Position numbers and translations under genes: made by a program. Positions 47,324 through 55,610 of a stretch of 64,000 nucleotides of DNA are shown piece after piece. The DNA comes from Alistipes sp. (lineage in GTDB: Bacteria; Bacteroidota; Bacteroidia; Bacteroidales; Rikenellaceae), in the NCBI GenBank assembly GCA_017517705.1, contig JAFWYM010000044.1, positions 108,496-172,495 on the forward strand. Reading direction: 5' to 3'. Within the stretch, counting starts at the first letter, position 1. Each line of letters begins with the position of its first letter. Below the pieces are notes generated by a model that was not told the origin of the DNA, searched no databases, and saw nothing but the letters and a program-made list of their open reading frames with translations.

Positions 47324-48565
47324 TCATCTTGGGACCTCCTTATATACCTTATCCCCTCTGCGCACCTCCTGCTCGGTCTTGAGCGATATGTAGTCGCCCT
47401 GCTTGGCTGAAGAGGTTAGCTTCTCGTCGAGCATGATGCCCAAGGCCTTCTGCTCCACAACGCCCGTCTTTTCGCCCATAAAGAGGAGGTCGTCACCCTC
47501 CAAAACCTCGCATGCCTCGACCAACACCTCGGCGACACCTATACGCTTGAAGTAGTTTGTCACCTTGCCCATATACACCTTCTTGAGTGTCGCCGACGAG
47601 CCATAGTGCTGGCTATGCTCGACCATGGTCTTAGCGGCGTAGTAGCCACCCCAGAAGTCGCGGTTAAAGACGGTGCGTAGGCGCACCTTGATGGGAGCGA
47701 CGCTCTCGGGGGTATACTCGCCACGCTCCATAAGGCGCAGCGCCTCGTCGTAGCTCTCGACAACGCGCTTAACGTACTCGCCACCGCGGGCACGACCCTC
47801 GATCTTCAGCACACGCACACCCGCCTCGATAAACGTATCGAGGAAGTCTACAGTACACAGATCCTTTGGCGAGAGTATATACTGACCATCAATGTCGAGC
47901 TGCTGACCACTCTCCTTGTCGGTGATGGTGTACTTGCGACGGCATATCTGGCGACAAGCACCACGATTTGCCGAGTGGTGCGACTCGTGCTCCGAGAGGT
48001 AGCACTTACCCGACATCGACATACACATGGCACCGTGAGCAAACATCTCAATCTTTACGAGCTCGCCCGCAGGGCCACATATATGCTGCTCCTCTATCTG
48101 CTTCGAGATATAGGCTATCTGCTCCAGCGATAACTCGCGTGCCAACACAACGACATCGGCCCAACGAGCGAAGAACTTCACCGCCTCAATGTTCGATATG
48201 TTGCTCTGCGTGGAGATGTGTACCTCCATGCCCACCTCGCGGGCGTAGAGTATGGCGGCAAGATCGGTGGCGATGATGGCATCTATGCCCTCGGCCTTAG
48301 CCCTGTCTATTATGCGGCGCATAACATCCATCTCCGTGTCGTAGATGACGATGTTCACCGTGAGGTAGGTCTTAACACCCGCAGCATGTGCCGTGCGAAC
48401 AATCTCAGCGAGGTCGTCGAGCGTGAAGTTCACACTCGATGCCGCACGCATGTTGAGCTGCTCGACACCGAAATATACCGAGTTGGCACCCGCCGCGATG
48501 GCGGCATTGAGCGCCTCGTACGACCCCACAGGGGCCATAATCTCTATATCCTGTCGTCTGATCAT
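47324..48565 (-). CDS. U32 family peptidase (TrhP-like)
   Basis: A 413-residue protein; the start at 48565 (Met-Ile-Arg-Arg-Gln) is 4 bases after the polyprenyl synthase stop, while the longer frame to 48664 would overlap it. The family signature is Glu-x-Phe-x-His-Gly-Ala-Met-Cys-Met-Ser-x-Ser-Gly-Lys-Cys-Tyr-Leu-Ser, then Asn-Arg-Gly-Ala-Cys-Arg-Gln-Ile-Cys-Arg. These conserved Cys may hold a cluster or metal. Relatives of this length and with the C-terminal Lys-Val-Thr-Asn-Tyr-Phe barrel act in prephenate-dependent hydroxylation of tRNA U34; collagenase activity is the older assignment. Confidence 0.9.
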   Translation of the reverse strand: MIRRQDIEIMAPVGSYEALNAAIAAGANSVYFGVEQLNMRAASSVNFTLDDLAEIVRTAHAAGVKTYLTVNIVIYDTEMDVMRRIIDRAKAEGIDAIIATDLAAILYAREVGMEVHISTQSNISNIEAVKFFARWADVVVLARELSLEQIAYISKQIEEQHICGPAGELVKIEMFAHGAMCMSMSGKCYLSEHESHHSANRGACRQICRRKYTITDKESGQQLDIDGQYILSPKDLCTVDFLDTFIEAGVRVLKIEGRARGGEYVKRVVESYDEALRLMERGEYTPESVAPIKVRLRTVFNRDFWGGYYAAKTMVEHSQHYGSSATLKKVYMGKVTNYFKRIGVAEVLVEACEVLEGDDLLFMGEKTGVVEQKALGIMLDEKLTSSAKQGDYISLKTEQEVRRGDKVYKEVPR

Positions 48566-48569
48566 ATCA

Positions 48570-49544
48570 CTACTTCTTTCTTCCCATAAGGTTACGCGCA
48601 AACTCCGCAAGGCGTGTAAGCCTCTCAGCACCAATAGAGACGCTCTCCAACACCGTAAGAGCACGCTCGAAGCGTAGCTCTATCTGCTGCTCCGTGGCAC
48701 GCTTAACATCAAGCTTGTCGTAGAGAGCCTTGATGGTGGCAATCTTCTCGGCATCGCTCAAGTCTCCGCGTTTGTGCGTCGTGCGCAGCACCTCACGCTC
48801 CTCGGCCGTAGCACGACTCATGGCCTGCACCATAAGGTATGTCTGCTTGCCCTCGAGGATGTCGCCACCAATCTTCTTGCCGAGAGCCTCATCGCCATAG
48901 CTATCGAGCATATCGTCCTGGAGCTGGAACGCCAGGCCGAGCTCCGTGGCAAAGCGGTATATCTTCTTTATATCCTCATCCGTAGCACCCGCCAACGTGG
49001 CACCTATTGTTGCCGAGCCCGAGAGCAGTGCCGAGGTCTTACGCTCAATCATCTGTATGTAGTCCACAACAGACACATGCTCCTTAGTCTCGAAGTCCAT
49101 ATCGTACTGCTGACCCTCACACACCTCGAGTGCCATATCGTTGAAGAGGTGCATAACGCGTGGCAGACGCTCCGACTCTATGCGGGCAAGATGTTTGTAT
49201 GCCGTGATGAGCATAGCATCGCCCGAGAGGAGCGCCACGTTGCCTCCCCACTTGGCAAATACCGAGGGCTTACCGCGACGTACCGCAGCGTTATCCATGA
49301 TGTCGTCGTGCAGAAGCGTGAAGTTGTGAAACACCTCCACCGCCATAGCTGCAGGCATAGCCTCCTCGATGTTACCACCAAAAGCCTCCGTGGTGATAAG
49401 GAGTAATACGGGACGTAGACGCTTGCCTCCTCCCGACATAGAGTAGATAATCGGTGCATACAACAACTCAGGCTCCTCGGGTGTCTGCATCTGGCTCAGC
49501 GCTGCCTCGAAGAGTTCGAGTACTTGGTCGTTTGTGTGTATCAT
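48570..49544 (-). CDS. Polyprenyl (isoprenyl) diphosphate synthase
   Basis: A 324-residue all-helical trans-prenyltransferase. The first Asp-rich motif is Leu-Leu-His-Asp-Asp-Ile-Met-Asp, the second Gln-Leu-Gln-Asp-Asp-Met-Leu-Asp. Leu-Arg-Pro-Val-Leu and Gly-Gly-Lys-Arg lie before the first. It condenses IPP with allylic diphosphates for quinone or carrier lipids. Chain length is hard to read: a Phe-Asn(-Phe)-Thr before the first motif suggests a medium or short product. The first gene of a two-gene operon with the U32 protein. Confidence 0.93.
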   Translation of the reverse strand: MIHTNDQVLELFEAALSQMQTPEEPELLYAPIIYSMSGGGKRLRPVLLLITTEAFGGNIEEAMPAAMAVEVFHNFTLLHDDIMDNAAVRRGKPSVFAKWGGNVALLSGDAMLITAYKHLARIESERLPRVMHLFNDMALEVCEGQQYDMDFETKEHVSVVDYIQMIERKTSALLSGSATIGATLAGATDEDIKKIYRFATELGLAFQLQDDMLDSYGDEALGKKIGGDILEGKQTYLMVQAMSRATAEEREVLRTTHKRGDLSDAEKIATIKALYDKLDVKRATEQQIELRFERALTVLESVSIGAERLTRLAEFARNLMGRKK

Positions 49545-49652
49545 AATCTCTTAATTTACTTATTCTCTGTCCGCAAAGGCTCGCGCATACGCCCGACGCA
49601 CACGACGCCCACGCGGGTATTCACATTTTTATGGCTCAAAAATAGTAATTTT

Positions 49653-49685
49653 TTTGCATAGATTAAAATAATTTTGGTAACTTTG
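49653..49685 (+). promoter_or_regulatory. Promoter of the ROK kinase gene
   Basis: TTTG (49653-49656), 21 bases, TAACTTTG (49678-49685), followed by a short leader of about 30 bases to the ATG. Confidence 0.7.
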
Positions 49686-49717
49686 ACCAATTAATTTTTA
49701 AAAACCATAAAATCGCT

Positions 49718-50746
49718 ATGAAGAAAAAATTTGCAATGGGTATCGACATTGGCGGTACCAACACAGCCTTTGGTCTTGTAGATGAGGATGGTAACGTCGT
49801 TGCCGAGAGCAAAATATCGACCGATAAGTTTAAGTTTTACGACGATTACAAACCTTACGTCGAGACCCTCGCCACGGCTATGCAGGAGCTTATCGCCACA
49901 CAGCCCGAGTGCGAGCTTATAGGCATCGGCGTGGGTGCTCCCAATGCCAACATCCACACCGGCCGTATCGAGACCCCCGCAAACCTCTGGAAGTTCGAAG
50001 ATCCCGCCGACCCACGCCCCAACTCTATCCGTATCTTCAACTTTGTTGACGACCTCGGCAAGTACTTTGGTGGCACTAAGGTTATGATTACCAACGATGC
50101 TAACGCTGCGGCTATCGGCGAGATGGTCTTCGGCAATGCCCGTGGCATGAAGGACTTTGCTATGATCACACTCGGCACGGGTCTCGGCTCGGGCATCGTA
50201 TGTAATGGCGAGATGGTTTATGGCCACGACGGCTTCGCCGGTGAGTATGGACATATCGCCGTAGCATCGCGCGAGACGGGTCGCCAGTGCGGTTGCGGCC
50301 GCAAGGGATGCCTCGAGGCCTACGTGTCGGCTACGGGCATCAAGCGCACTGCCTTCGACCTTATGGCTACGATGACCTGCGATAGCGAGCTTCGCGCTGT
50401 GCCCTACGATAAGTTCGAGGCTAAGATGCTCTCAGATGCAGCAGCTAAGAACGACCCCATCGCCCTCGAGGCCTTCGAGCGCACGGGTAAGGTTCTCGGC
50501 TTGGCTCTTGCCGACCTTACTGCCGTAACATCACCCGAGGCCATCATCCTCTTCGGTGGTTTGGCAAATGCCGGCGACTATATCATGCGCCCTACGCATA
50601 AGTATATGGAGGAGAACCAGCTCTCTGTTTTCAAGGGCAAGGTTAAACTCCTTATGAGCGGCATTCAGGATAAGAATGTAGCTATCCTCGGTGGCGCTGC
50701 CCTTATCTGGAAGCAGCACCTCGAGGCCGTTATCGAGAACTACTAA
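49718..50746 (+). CDS. ROK family glucokinase
   Basis: A 342-residue sugar kinase. The phosphate-binding loop is Gly-Ile-Asp-Ile-Gly-Gly-Thr-Asn. The catalytic Asp lies in Thr-Asn-Asp-Ala-Asn-Ala-Ala. The ROK zinc site reads Gly-His-Ile-Ala ... Cys-Gly-Cys-Gly-Arg-Lys-Gly-Cys-Leu-Glu-Ala. The absence of a DNA-binding domain makes it an enzyme rather than a ROK repressor. Glucose is the likely substrate, though N-acetylhexosamines are possible. Own promoter upstream, hairpin downstream. Confidence 0.93.
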   Translation: MKKKFAMGIDIGGTNTAFGLVDEDGNVVAESKISTDKFKFYDDYKPYVETLATAMQELIATQPECELIGIGVGAPNANIHTGRIETPANLWKFEDPADPRPNSIRIFNFVDDLGKYFGGTKVMITNDANAAAIGEMVFGNARGMKDFAMITLGTGLGSGIVCNGEMVYGHDGFAGEYGHIAVASRETGRQCGCGRKGCLEAYVSATGIKRTAFDLMATMTCDSELRAVPYDKFEAKMLSDAAAKNDPIALEAFERTGKVLGLALADLTAVTSPEAIILFGGLANAGDYIMRPTHKYMEENQLSVFKGKVKLLMSGIQDKNVAILGGAALIWKQHLEAVIENY

Positions 50747-50790
50747 TAGACTGGATTATAGCACGTAAGGATGTAGCTGTCTTTACAAAC

Positions 50791-50822
50791 CATAAACGCA
50801 GACCATACGGCCTGCGTTTATG
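50791..50822 (+). terminator. Hairpin after the glucokinase gene
   Basis: CATAAACGCAG and CTGCGTTTATG form an 11-bp stem around a 10-base loop, 45 bases past the stop codon; the T tail is weak. Confidence 0.65.
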
Positions 50823-50846
50823 ATTTGTATGCTCACCGCAAACTAT

Positions 50847-50914
50847 TGCCGAGCCGCCACAGCGAGTGCGAGTCCCTTTGTACGCAAAAACGCGACACTC
50901 GAAAAAGTGTCGCG
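50847..50914 (+). repeat. tRNA-Leu-like 3' remnant with terminator (copy 1)
   Basis: 40 bases from TGCCGAGCCGCCACAG through GAGTCCCTTTGTACGCA resemble the variable arm, T-arm and acceptor 3' strand of the tRNA-Leu at 52253, and are almost identical to 52185-52223. A stem CGCGACACT/AGTGTCGCG (50891-50914) follows, as after a tRNA gene. There is no 5' half, so this is not a functional tRNA. Confidence 0.6.
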
Positions 50915-50949
50915 CTTGTGCCTCAATGTACCAGACTATCGAACTAATA

Positions 50950-50981
50950 TTTGGATTATATAAATTCTATTTGTATATTTG
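50950..50981 (+). promoter_or_regulatory. Promoter of the 6S-like RNA
   Basis: TTTG (50950-50953), 20 bases, TATATTTG (50974-50981), directly preceding the structured RNA. Confidence 0.75.
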
Positions 50982-50987
50982 TAGAGA

Positions 50988-51142
50988 CATATTTGCCTAA
51001 TCGCCATCGAACTACCACACTGATTTTGAATAGGCATTACACTCCGTTAGGTAGGGACACAGTATGCGTGTGCTTACTTGTAGGAGTGTATAGGGTGTGG
51101 TAGCCCTAGATGGCGTGCAGGTATAGTGCACGCTTTTTTTTT
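50988..51142 (+). ncRNA. ssrS: 6S RNA-like rod-shaped non-coding RNA
   Basis: About 155 bases between an exact promoter and an intrinsic terminator. The arms pair in order: CGCCATC (51002) with GATGGCG (51109), CTACCACAC (51012) with GTGTGGTAG (51095), and, after an asymmetric internal bubble (17 bases on the left, 4 on the right), TACACTCC (51038) with GGAGTGTA (51083). The top is a large loop region with GTGTGC. A long rod with a central bubble is the 6S RNA fold, which binds RNA polymerase and mimics an open promoter. To my recollection the Bacteroidales-1 RNA motif has this plan. The GCGTGCA/TGCACGC hairpin plus nine T (51113-51142) ends it. Confidence 0.7.
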
Positions 51143-51160
51143 GTGAAAAAATTATAGATT

Positions 51161-51727
51161 ATGAATTGGGTTACATTAAAAGAAACTATTATACGTGATT
51201 TATTAGATCGCAATTTAAAAGATCCAAAAATTAGATTGAGGGCTTTGGATAAAATCGAACGAATCCTAATAGAATTTTATCCTGAGTATATAACTGACAC
51301 TGAGAATATTTCCGCAGTTGATAAGAATGTGTTTAAAAGGCAAATTGAAGCTAAGAAAGGTGGCCCACTCAATTCAGCAGAGAAATGTGTGATAAATGAT
51401 ATTTACAGGTACTGTCTGGGAAATACAAATAATAATGTTATGCCTCCAATAAGTAACTTGCCACAAGGCGAGAAATTCCGAATAGTAGGCTGTCCATACT
51501 GCTTTACCGGGCTAACCTTGACTGAAGATATGTATGATGCAGAAACACTTCATTGTCCTATATGTAATAACGATTTTCAAAGTCCATTAGTTGAAGAGAA
51601 AAAGATAATGAGACTAAATCAAATATCTTCAAGTTTATTCCAGAGAAGCCTTTTAACTCTAAAGGTATTTTTTGGTATTGTAATCTTATTTGCCATTATT
51701 AATTGGTTAATGGAGATAATAATCTAG
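51161..51727 (+). CDS. Zinc-ribbon, C-terminally membrane-anchored protein of unknown function
   Basis: A 188-residue protein. The N-terminal 90 residues are helical and charged. A Cys-Pro-Tyr-Cys (residues about 110-113) and a Cys-Pro-Ile-Cys about 22 residues on form a zinc-ribbon-like pair. A single hydrophobic segment (about 167-186) lies at the extreme C-terminus, a tail-anchor-like layout. The gene is strikingly AT-rich with codon use unlike its surroundings, and starts 18 bases after the 6S-like terminator, so it is probably acquired DNA. No family recognised. Confidence 0.65.
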   Translation: MNWVTLKETIIRDLLDRNLKDPKIRLRALDKIERILIEFYPEYITDTENISAVDKNVFKRQIEAKKGGPLNSAEKCVINDIYRYCLGNTNNNVMPPISNLPQGEKFRIVGCPYCFTGLTLTEDMYDAETLHCPICNNDFQSPLVEEKKIMRLNQISSSLFQRSLLTLKVFFGIVILFAIINWLMEIII

Positions 51728-51794
51728 AAGTATTTGATAATTATGGGTATATTGCCACCTACAAACGAACAAATAGATAACTACTTCAAGGGAG

Positions 51795-52064
51795 GTGCGA
51801 CCAGACTCGAACTGCTTTCCGCAGAGCGAGAGCAGAGTGTTGATAGTATGTGTTCACCGAAGGTGAGCAAGTGGGACACTTGCCACAAGCCTCCCTTCTC
51901 AAAGGGAGGTTTGGAGGGAATGTAAATATAAAGGAGTTGCGAAGCTCCGCTTCGCGAGTCCCTTTATACGCAAAAACGCGACACTCAACACAACCAAACA
52001 CATCGGGTAGCACAACCAGACTCGAACTGCGGTCAGCAGTGCGAGAGCAGACCGCAATAGATTG
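51795..52064. repeat. Degenerate repeats between the AT-rich gene and tRNA-Leu
   Basis: The sequence ACCAGACTCGAACTGC followed by a GAGAGCAG tail occurs at about 51799 and again at 52016. GAGTCCCTTTATACGCA plus AAAACGCGACACTC, the tRNA-like tail without its second hairpin arm, lies at about 51956-51988. Short frames crossing the region have no coding character. From 51728 to 52534 nothing else was found except the tRNA, the palindrome and the promoters. Confidence 0.6.
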
Positions 52065-52184
52065 GCGGGAAAACTCGCAGAGTGCTATGTGGAGCAATGG
52101 AACGATGAAACTCGTTTCAATCGGGCTATTGCTCTACATAGCATATTGCACAGCAATATCCCGCCAAGATATGCAGACAAGTCT

Positions 52185-52270
52185 GCCGAGCCGCCACAGC
52201 CAGTGCGAGTCCCTTTATACGCAGAAAAGCGACCCTCAACAGGTCGCTTTTGTGCGGATAAAGGGACTCG
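52185..52270. repeat. Near-palindromic tRNA 3' end plus shared terminator
   Basis: On the plus strand, a tRNA-like tail (52185-52223, ending GAGTCCCTTTATACGCA) faces the true tRNA-Leu 3' end (TGCGGATAAAGGGACTCG at 52253-52270) across the hairpin AAAAGCGACC/GGTCGCTTTT (52225-52251). The whole forms an inverted repeat of about 66 bases with only one or two mismatches. The central hairpin works as the terminator for the tRNA on the minus strand. Confidence 0.75.
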
Positions 52271-52334
52271 AACCCCCACGCCTCTCGGCATCAGATCCTA
52301 AGTCTGACGTGGCTACCAATTACACCATATCCGC
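52253..52334 (-). tRNA. tRNA-Leu (anticodon UAG)
   Basis: An 82-base gene. The acceptor stem is GCGGATA/TATCCGC with discriminator A. D-arm, anticodon stem TCAGA/TCTGA with loop CTTAGGA (anticodon TAG), a long variable arm TGCCGAGAGGCG typical of class II tRNA-Leu, and T-arm GGGGGTTCGAGTCCC are present. No CCA is encoded. A TACCTTTG -7 box on the minus strand (52404-52411) lies 70 bases upstream, and an intrinsic terminator begins 2 bases downstream. Confidence 0.95.
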
Positions 52335-52403
52335 AGGATCCATACTCCTCAACCTCCGTCAAGAAGGCTCACCCGTCGTACCCATAGGGCGGGGTTTGCG
52401 GTG

Positions 52404-52411
52404 CAAAGGTA
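52404..52411 (-). promoter_or_regulatory. -7 box of the tRNA-Leu promoter
   Basis: TACCTTTG on the minus strand; GTTG about 22 bases upstream is the likely -33 element. A plus-strand TATTTTTG at 52467-52474 is the likely -7 box of the divergent FAD oxidoreductase gene. Confidence 0.6.
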
Positions 52412-52534
52412 AAAACTTTTTTTGTAATATCCACAACATTATTACACTTTTTCGCATAATTTTTCCTATTTTTGTATTTTGAACGCATAGCCACAATTCG
52501 TGGCAGCGTAGGACAAACGCAAACAACGAGGATT

Positions 52535-54100
52535 ATGCCCAAGACCATAACACTGCAACTATCGCCCAAGCAGGCTGCCGACGAGAAGTTTTACATAGCA
52601 CGTGCTGCCGAGCGCCTCGGCATACGTCAGAGCGACATAGCCTTAGCGCGTGTTGTGAAGCGCTCGATAGATGCGCGTCAGCGTATGGCTAAGGTAAACC
52701 TCGCCCTCGAGATATACGTCGACACCGAGCCGCAGCCTGCGCCCCTGCACTTCGACTACCCCGCGGTAGATACAGGCACGGAGGTCATCGTCGTAGGCTC
52801 AGGCCCCGCGGGTCTCTTTGCCTCGCTGCGACTTATCGAGTTGGGCTTCAAGCCTATACTCTTGGAGCGCGGCAAGGCGGTACTATCGCGTAAGCACGAC
52901 ATCGCGCAGATAAACCGCGGTGGCGACATCAACCCCGACTCGAACTACGCCTTTGGCGAGGGCGGTGCCGGCACCTTCTCCGACGGCAAGCTCTTCACGC
53001 GCAGCAAGAAGCGCGGCGACTACAACAAGGCGCTGCAGACGCTCGTTTGGCATGGTGCCAACCCCACCATCCTCTACGAGGCACATCCACATATCGGCAC
53101 GGATAAGTTGCCACGCATCATATCTAACATCTGTCGCACCATCACCGAGCGAGGAGGCAAGGTACTCTTCGAGAGCCGCGTCACAGGCTTCGTGCTGAAG
53201 AGGGGGCGCATCACGGGCGTGAAGGTTGGCGACAATACCATCGAGGGTGCCGCCGTGGTGCTCGCCACAGGACACTCGGCACGCGACATCTACGAGCTTC
53301 TCCACACCTCGGGCATCGCCATCGAGGCCAAGCCCTTTGCTATGGGTGTGCGCATAGAGCACCCGCAGAGGCTTATCGACAGCATACAGTATCACCGCGA
53401 GGAGCGTGGCGAGTGGCTCCCTGCGGCGAGCTACTCGCTTGTGAGTCAGGAGGCAGGGCGTGGTGTATACTCCTTCTGCATGTGCCCCGGAGGTTTTATC
53501 GTCCCCGCCATGACGGATACCAATCAGTCGGTCGTAAATGGCATGTCGCCAAGTGGTCGTAACTCGGCATTTGCCAACTCGGGTCTTGTCACGGAGGTAC
53601 GTCTCGAAGATTTTGCCCATCTGAAGGGCGAGTGGGGCGAGCTTGCAGGACTACGTTACCAACAACAGTTCGAAGAGTTAGCACGCCAGCATAGTGGCGA
53701 CAGGCAGGTAGCACCGGCACAGCGTGTCTCGGACTTCGTCTATGGCCGCACGTCACACACCCTACCCCGCACATCATACATCCCGGGATTGACGGCCTCA
53801 CGCCTGGATAAGTGGATGCCCGAGGTTATCGGCGAGCGTCTGCGTAGCGGCATCGCCACCTTCGGGCGTAAGATGAAGGGCTTTGTCTCGGACGATGCCA
53901 TCGTCGTAGGCGTGGAGTCGCGCACGTCGACGCCCGTGCGCATACCCCGCGACCCTGAGACGCTGATGCACACCGAGGTGGAGGGTCTCTTCCCCGCGGG
54001 CGAGGGTGCCGGCTACGCCGGGGGTATCGTCTCTGCGGCGCTCGACGGCGAGCGCATTGCCGATGCTGTGGCCCGCTACTGCAAGGCACATAACTTCTAA
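52535..54100 (+). CDS. FAD-dependent oxidoreductase (NAD(P)/FAD-dependent family)
   Basis: A 521-residue protein. The start at ATG 52535 (Met-Pro-Lys-Thr-Ile) is used because the frame upstream overlaps the promoter. An N-terminal domain of about 85 residues (Lys-Arg-Ser-Ile-Asp-Ala-Arg) precedes the FAD-binding Val-Val-Gly-Ser-Gly-Pro-Ala-Gly-Leu-Phe-Ala. 'Phe-Gly-Glu-Gly-Gly-Ala-Gly-Thr-Phe-Ser-Asp-Gly-Lys-Leu' and a C-terminal 'Pro-Ala-Gly-Glu-Gly-Ala-Gly-Tyr-Ala-Gly-Gly-Ile' close the FAD fold. It belongs to a widespread family without a defined reaction. The next gene starts at once after its stop. Confidence 0.88.
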   Translation: MPKTITLQLSPKQAADEKFYIARAAERLGIRQSDIALARVVKRSIDARQRMAKVNLALEIYVDTEPQPAPLHFDYPAVDTGTEVIVVGSGPAGLFASLRLIELGFKPILLERGKAVLSRKHDIAQINRGGDINPDSNYAFGEGGAGTFSDGKLFTRSKKRGDYNKALQTLVWHGANPTILYEAHPHIGTDKLPRIISNICRTITERGGKVLFESRVTGFVLKRGRITGVKVGDNTIEGAAVVLATGHSARDIYELLHTSGIAIEAKPFAMGVRIEHPQRLIDSIQYHREERGEWLPAASYSLVSQEAGRGVYSFCMCPGGFIVPAMTDTNQSVVNGMSPSGRNSAFANSGLVTEVRLEDFAHLKGEWGELAGLRYQQQFEELARQHSGDRQVAPAQRVSDFVYGRTSHTLPRTSYIPGLTASRLDKWMPEVIGERLRSGIATFGRKMKGFVSDDAIVVGVESRTSTPVRIPRDPETLMHTEVEGLFPAGEGAGYAGGIVSAALDGERIADAVARYCKAHNF

Positions 54101-55543
54101 TTGTTACTCTTGGTGTCACCCTTAACCATCATCCTCACCCTCGCGCTATATGTCGCGCTACTCTTCGTCGTGGCGTGGCGTGCCTCGCGCAATGCCAGTA
54201 GCTCAACATTCTTCACCGGTGGGCGCTCGACACCGCGTGGCGTGGCAGCTATAGCCATGGTGGGTGCTGCGATGTCGGGTGTGACGTTCATCTCGGTGCC
54301 CGGCTCTGTGGCTACCGACGGCTTCTCCTATCTGCAGACGACCTTAGGCTTCGTCGTGGGCTATGCCATCATCGCCTACGTGCTTATCCCGCTATACTAC
54401 CGCCTTGGCGTAGTCTCGCTATACGAATATCTGGATCACCGCTTCGGCATTGTGGCACACCGCACGGGGGCATGGCTCTTCTTCATCTCGAAGATCGCCT
54501 CGGCATCGCTCCGCGCCTACGTCATCTGCGTCGTGCTACAGGGGCTGCTCTACGACATGTACGATATTCCCTTCGCCGTCAATGCCACCATCATGATGAC
54601 CCTCGTATGGCTCTACACACGTCGTGGCGGGGTAAAGACGGTGGTGTGGGTCGAGATGCTCAAGACGTGCATTATGGTGGCGAGCATCGTACTTGCCATA
54701 GCACACATTATCGGCGCCTTAGGCATAGACCTCAAGACAGCCATAACCACTATAGGCCGGAGCAGCTACTCCGACACTCTCTTTTTTGACGACCCTCTCG
54801 ATGGGCGCTACTTCTGGAAGCAGTTCCTCGCGGGCATATTTCTCGTCGTGGCAATGACGGGCCTCGATCAGGATATGATGCAGACGATGCTCTCGTGCCG
54901 CACACGTCGCGATGCACAGCGCAGTATGATGAGCTCCATTGCTATACAGGTTGTTGTCATCACCCTCTTCCTCTGGCTCGGCGCCCTGCTCTACATCTAT
55001 GCCGACAGCCACGCCATAGGCGCCACCGGCGACAACCTCTTTGGTGCCGTAGCTACAGATGCCGCAATGCCTACCATTGTAGGCGTAGCCTTCATCCTCG
55101 GTCTCGTGGCCTCGACATACTCATCCGCGGGCTCGGCACTCACGGCACTCACCACGTCGTTTACGCTCGACATCCTTCGCGCCAAGCTGAGTAACAACAT
55201 TGAGCACACACGTAGACGTGTACACGCGCTTGTTGCTGTAGCCATGACGCTTATAATCATCGCCTTCAACCACTGGAGCACGGCGGGCGCCATAACCCTC
55301 ATCTTTACGATGGCGAGCTATACGTATGGCCCTCTTCTCGGACTCTTTATCTTCGGCCTCGCCACACGTCGCACGCCACGACCTCGCACCATCCCCATCG
55401 TTGCCATCGCAGCACCCGCTCTCAGCTATGTTGTGGCATCGAACTCCGAGGCATGGCTCGCGGGGTACACTTTCAGCTACGATATCCTTATCCTAAATAC
55501 GGCCATCACGCTCCTCGGCCTATGGCTCACGTCGCACAAGTAG
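54101..55543 (+). CDS. Sodium:solute symporter (SSS family)
   Basis: A 480-residue protein with about 13 membrane segments. Typical blocks are 'Phe-Phe-Thr-Gly-Gly-Arg' near residue 32, Ala-Met-Ser-Gly-Val-Thr-Phe, and the sodium-site region 'Ser-Ser-Ala-Gly-Ser-Ala-Leu-Thr-Ala-Leu'. It imports a sugar, amino acid or similar solute with Na+. No ATG is available: the frame opens with TTG 54101 directly after the previous stop, with TTG 54110 and GTG 54113 as near-equal options (GTG fits best with family N-termini). The start is therefore uncertain by 4 residues. Confidence 0.9.
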   Translation: MLLLVSPLTIILTLALYVALLFVVAWRASRNASSSTFFTGGRSTPRGVAAIAMVGAAMSGVTFISVPGSVATDGFSYLQTTLGFVVGYAIIAYVLIPLYYRLGVVSLYEYLDHRFGIVAHRTGAWLFFISKIASASLRAYVICVVLQGLLYDMYDIPFAVNATIMMTLVWLYTRRGGVKTVVWVEMLKTCIMVASIVLAIAHIIGALGIDLKTAITTIGRSSYSDTLFFDDPLDGRYFWKQFLAGIFLVVAMTGLDQDMMQTMLSCRTRRDAQRSMMSSIAIQVVVITLFLWLGALLYIYADSHAIGATGDNLFGAVATDAAMPTIVGVAFILGLVASTYSSAGSALTALTTSFTLDILRAKLSNNIEHTRRRVHALVAVAMTLIIIAFNHWSTAGAITLIFTMASYTYGPLLGLFIFGLATRRTPRPRTIPIVAIAAPALSYVVASNSEAWLAGYTFSYDILILNTAITLLGLWLTSHK

Positions 55544-55553
55544 ATTAACAATT

Positions 55554-55596
55554 AAAAAGATAGAGGCCAGCCCGATGGGCCAGCCTCTATCTTTTT
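55554..55596. terminator. Bidirectional terminator
   Basis: AAAAAGATAGAGGC and GCCTCTATCTTTTT make a 14-bp stem with an inner GGCCAGCCC-type hairpin, with A and T runs on both sides, between the convergent symporter and lipoprotein genes. Confidence 0.9.
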
Positions 55597-55610
55597 AATT
55601 ATAAGCAATA

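Noticed and set aside
50847-50886. Second tRNA gene
   Set aside because: Only the 3' part resembles tRNA-Leu; the acceptor 5' strand, D-arm and anticodon arm are missing.
51734-51925. A 63-codon frame after the AT-rich gene
   Set aside because: The first 20 codons look AT-rich and might be a gene start, but it then enters repeat sequence. At best the remnant of a lost gene.
51850-52482. A 210-codon open frame on the plus strand across the repeat region
   Set aside because: It runs through the tRNA-Leu gene on the opposite strand, the terminator palindrome and several repeats, with no domain or signal.
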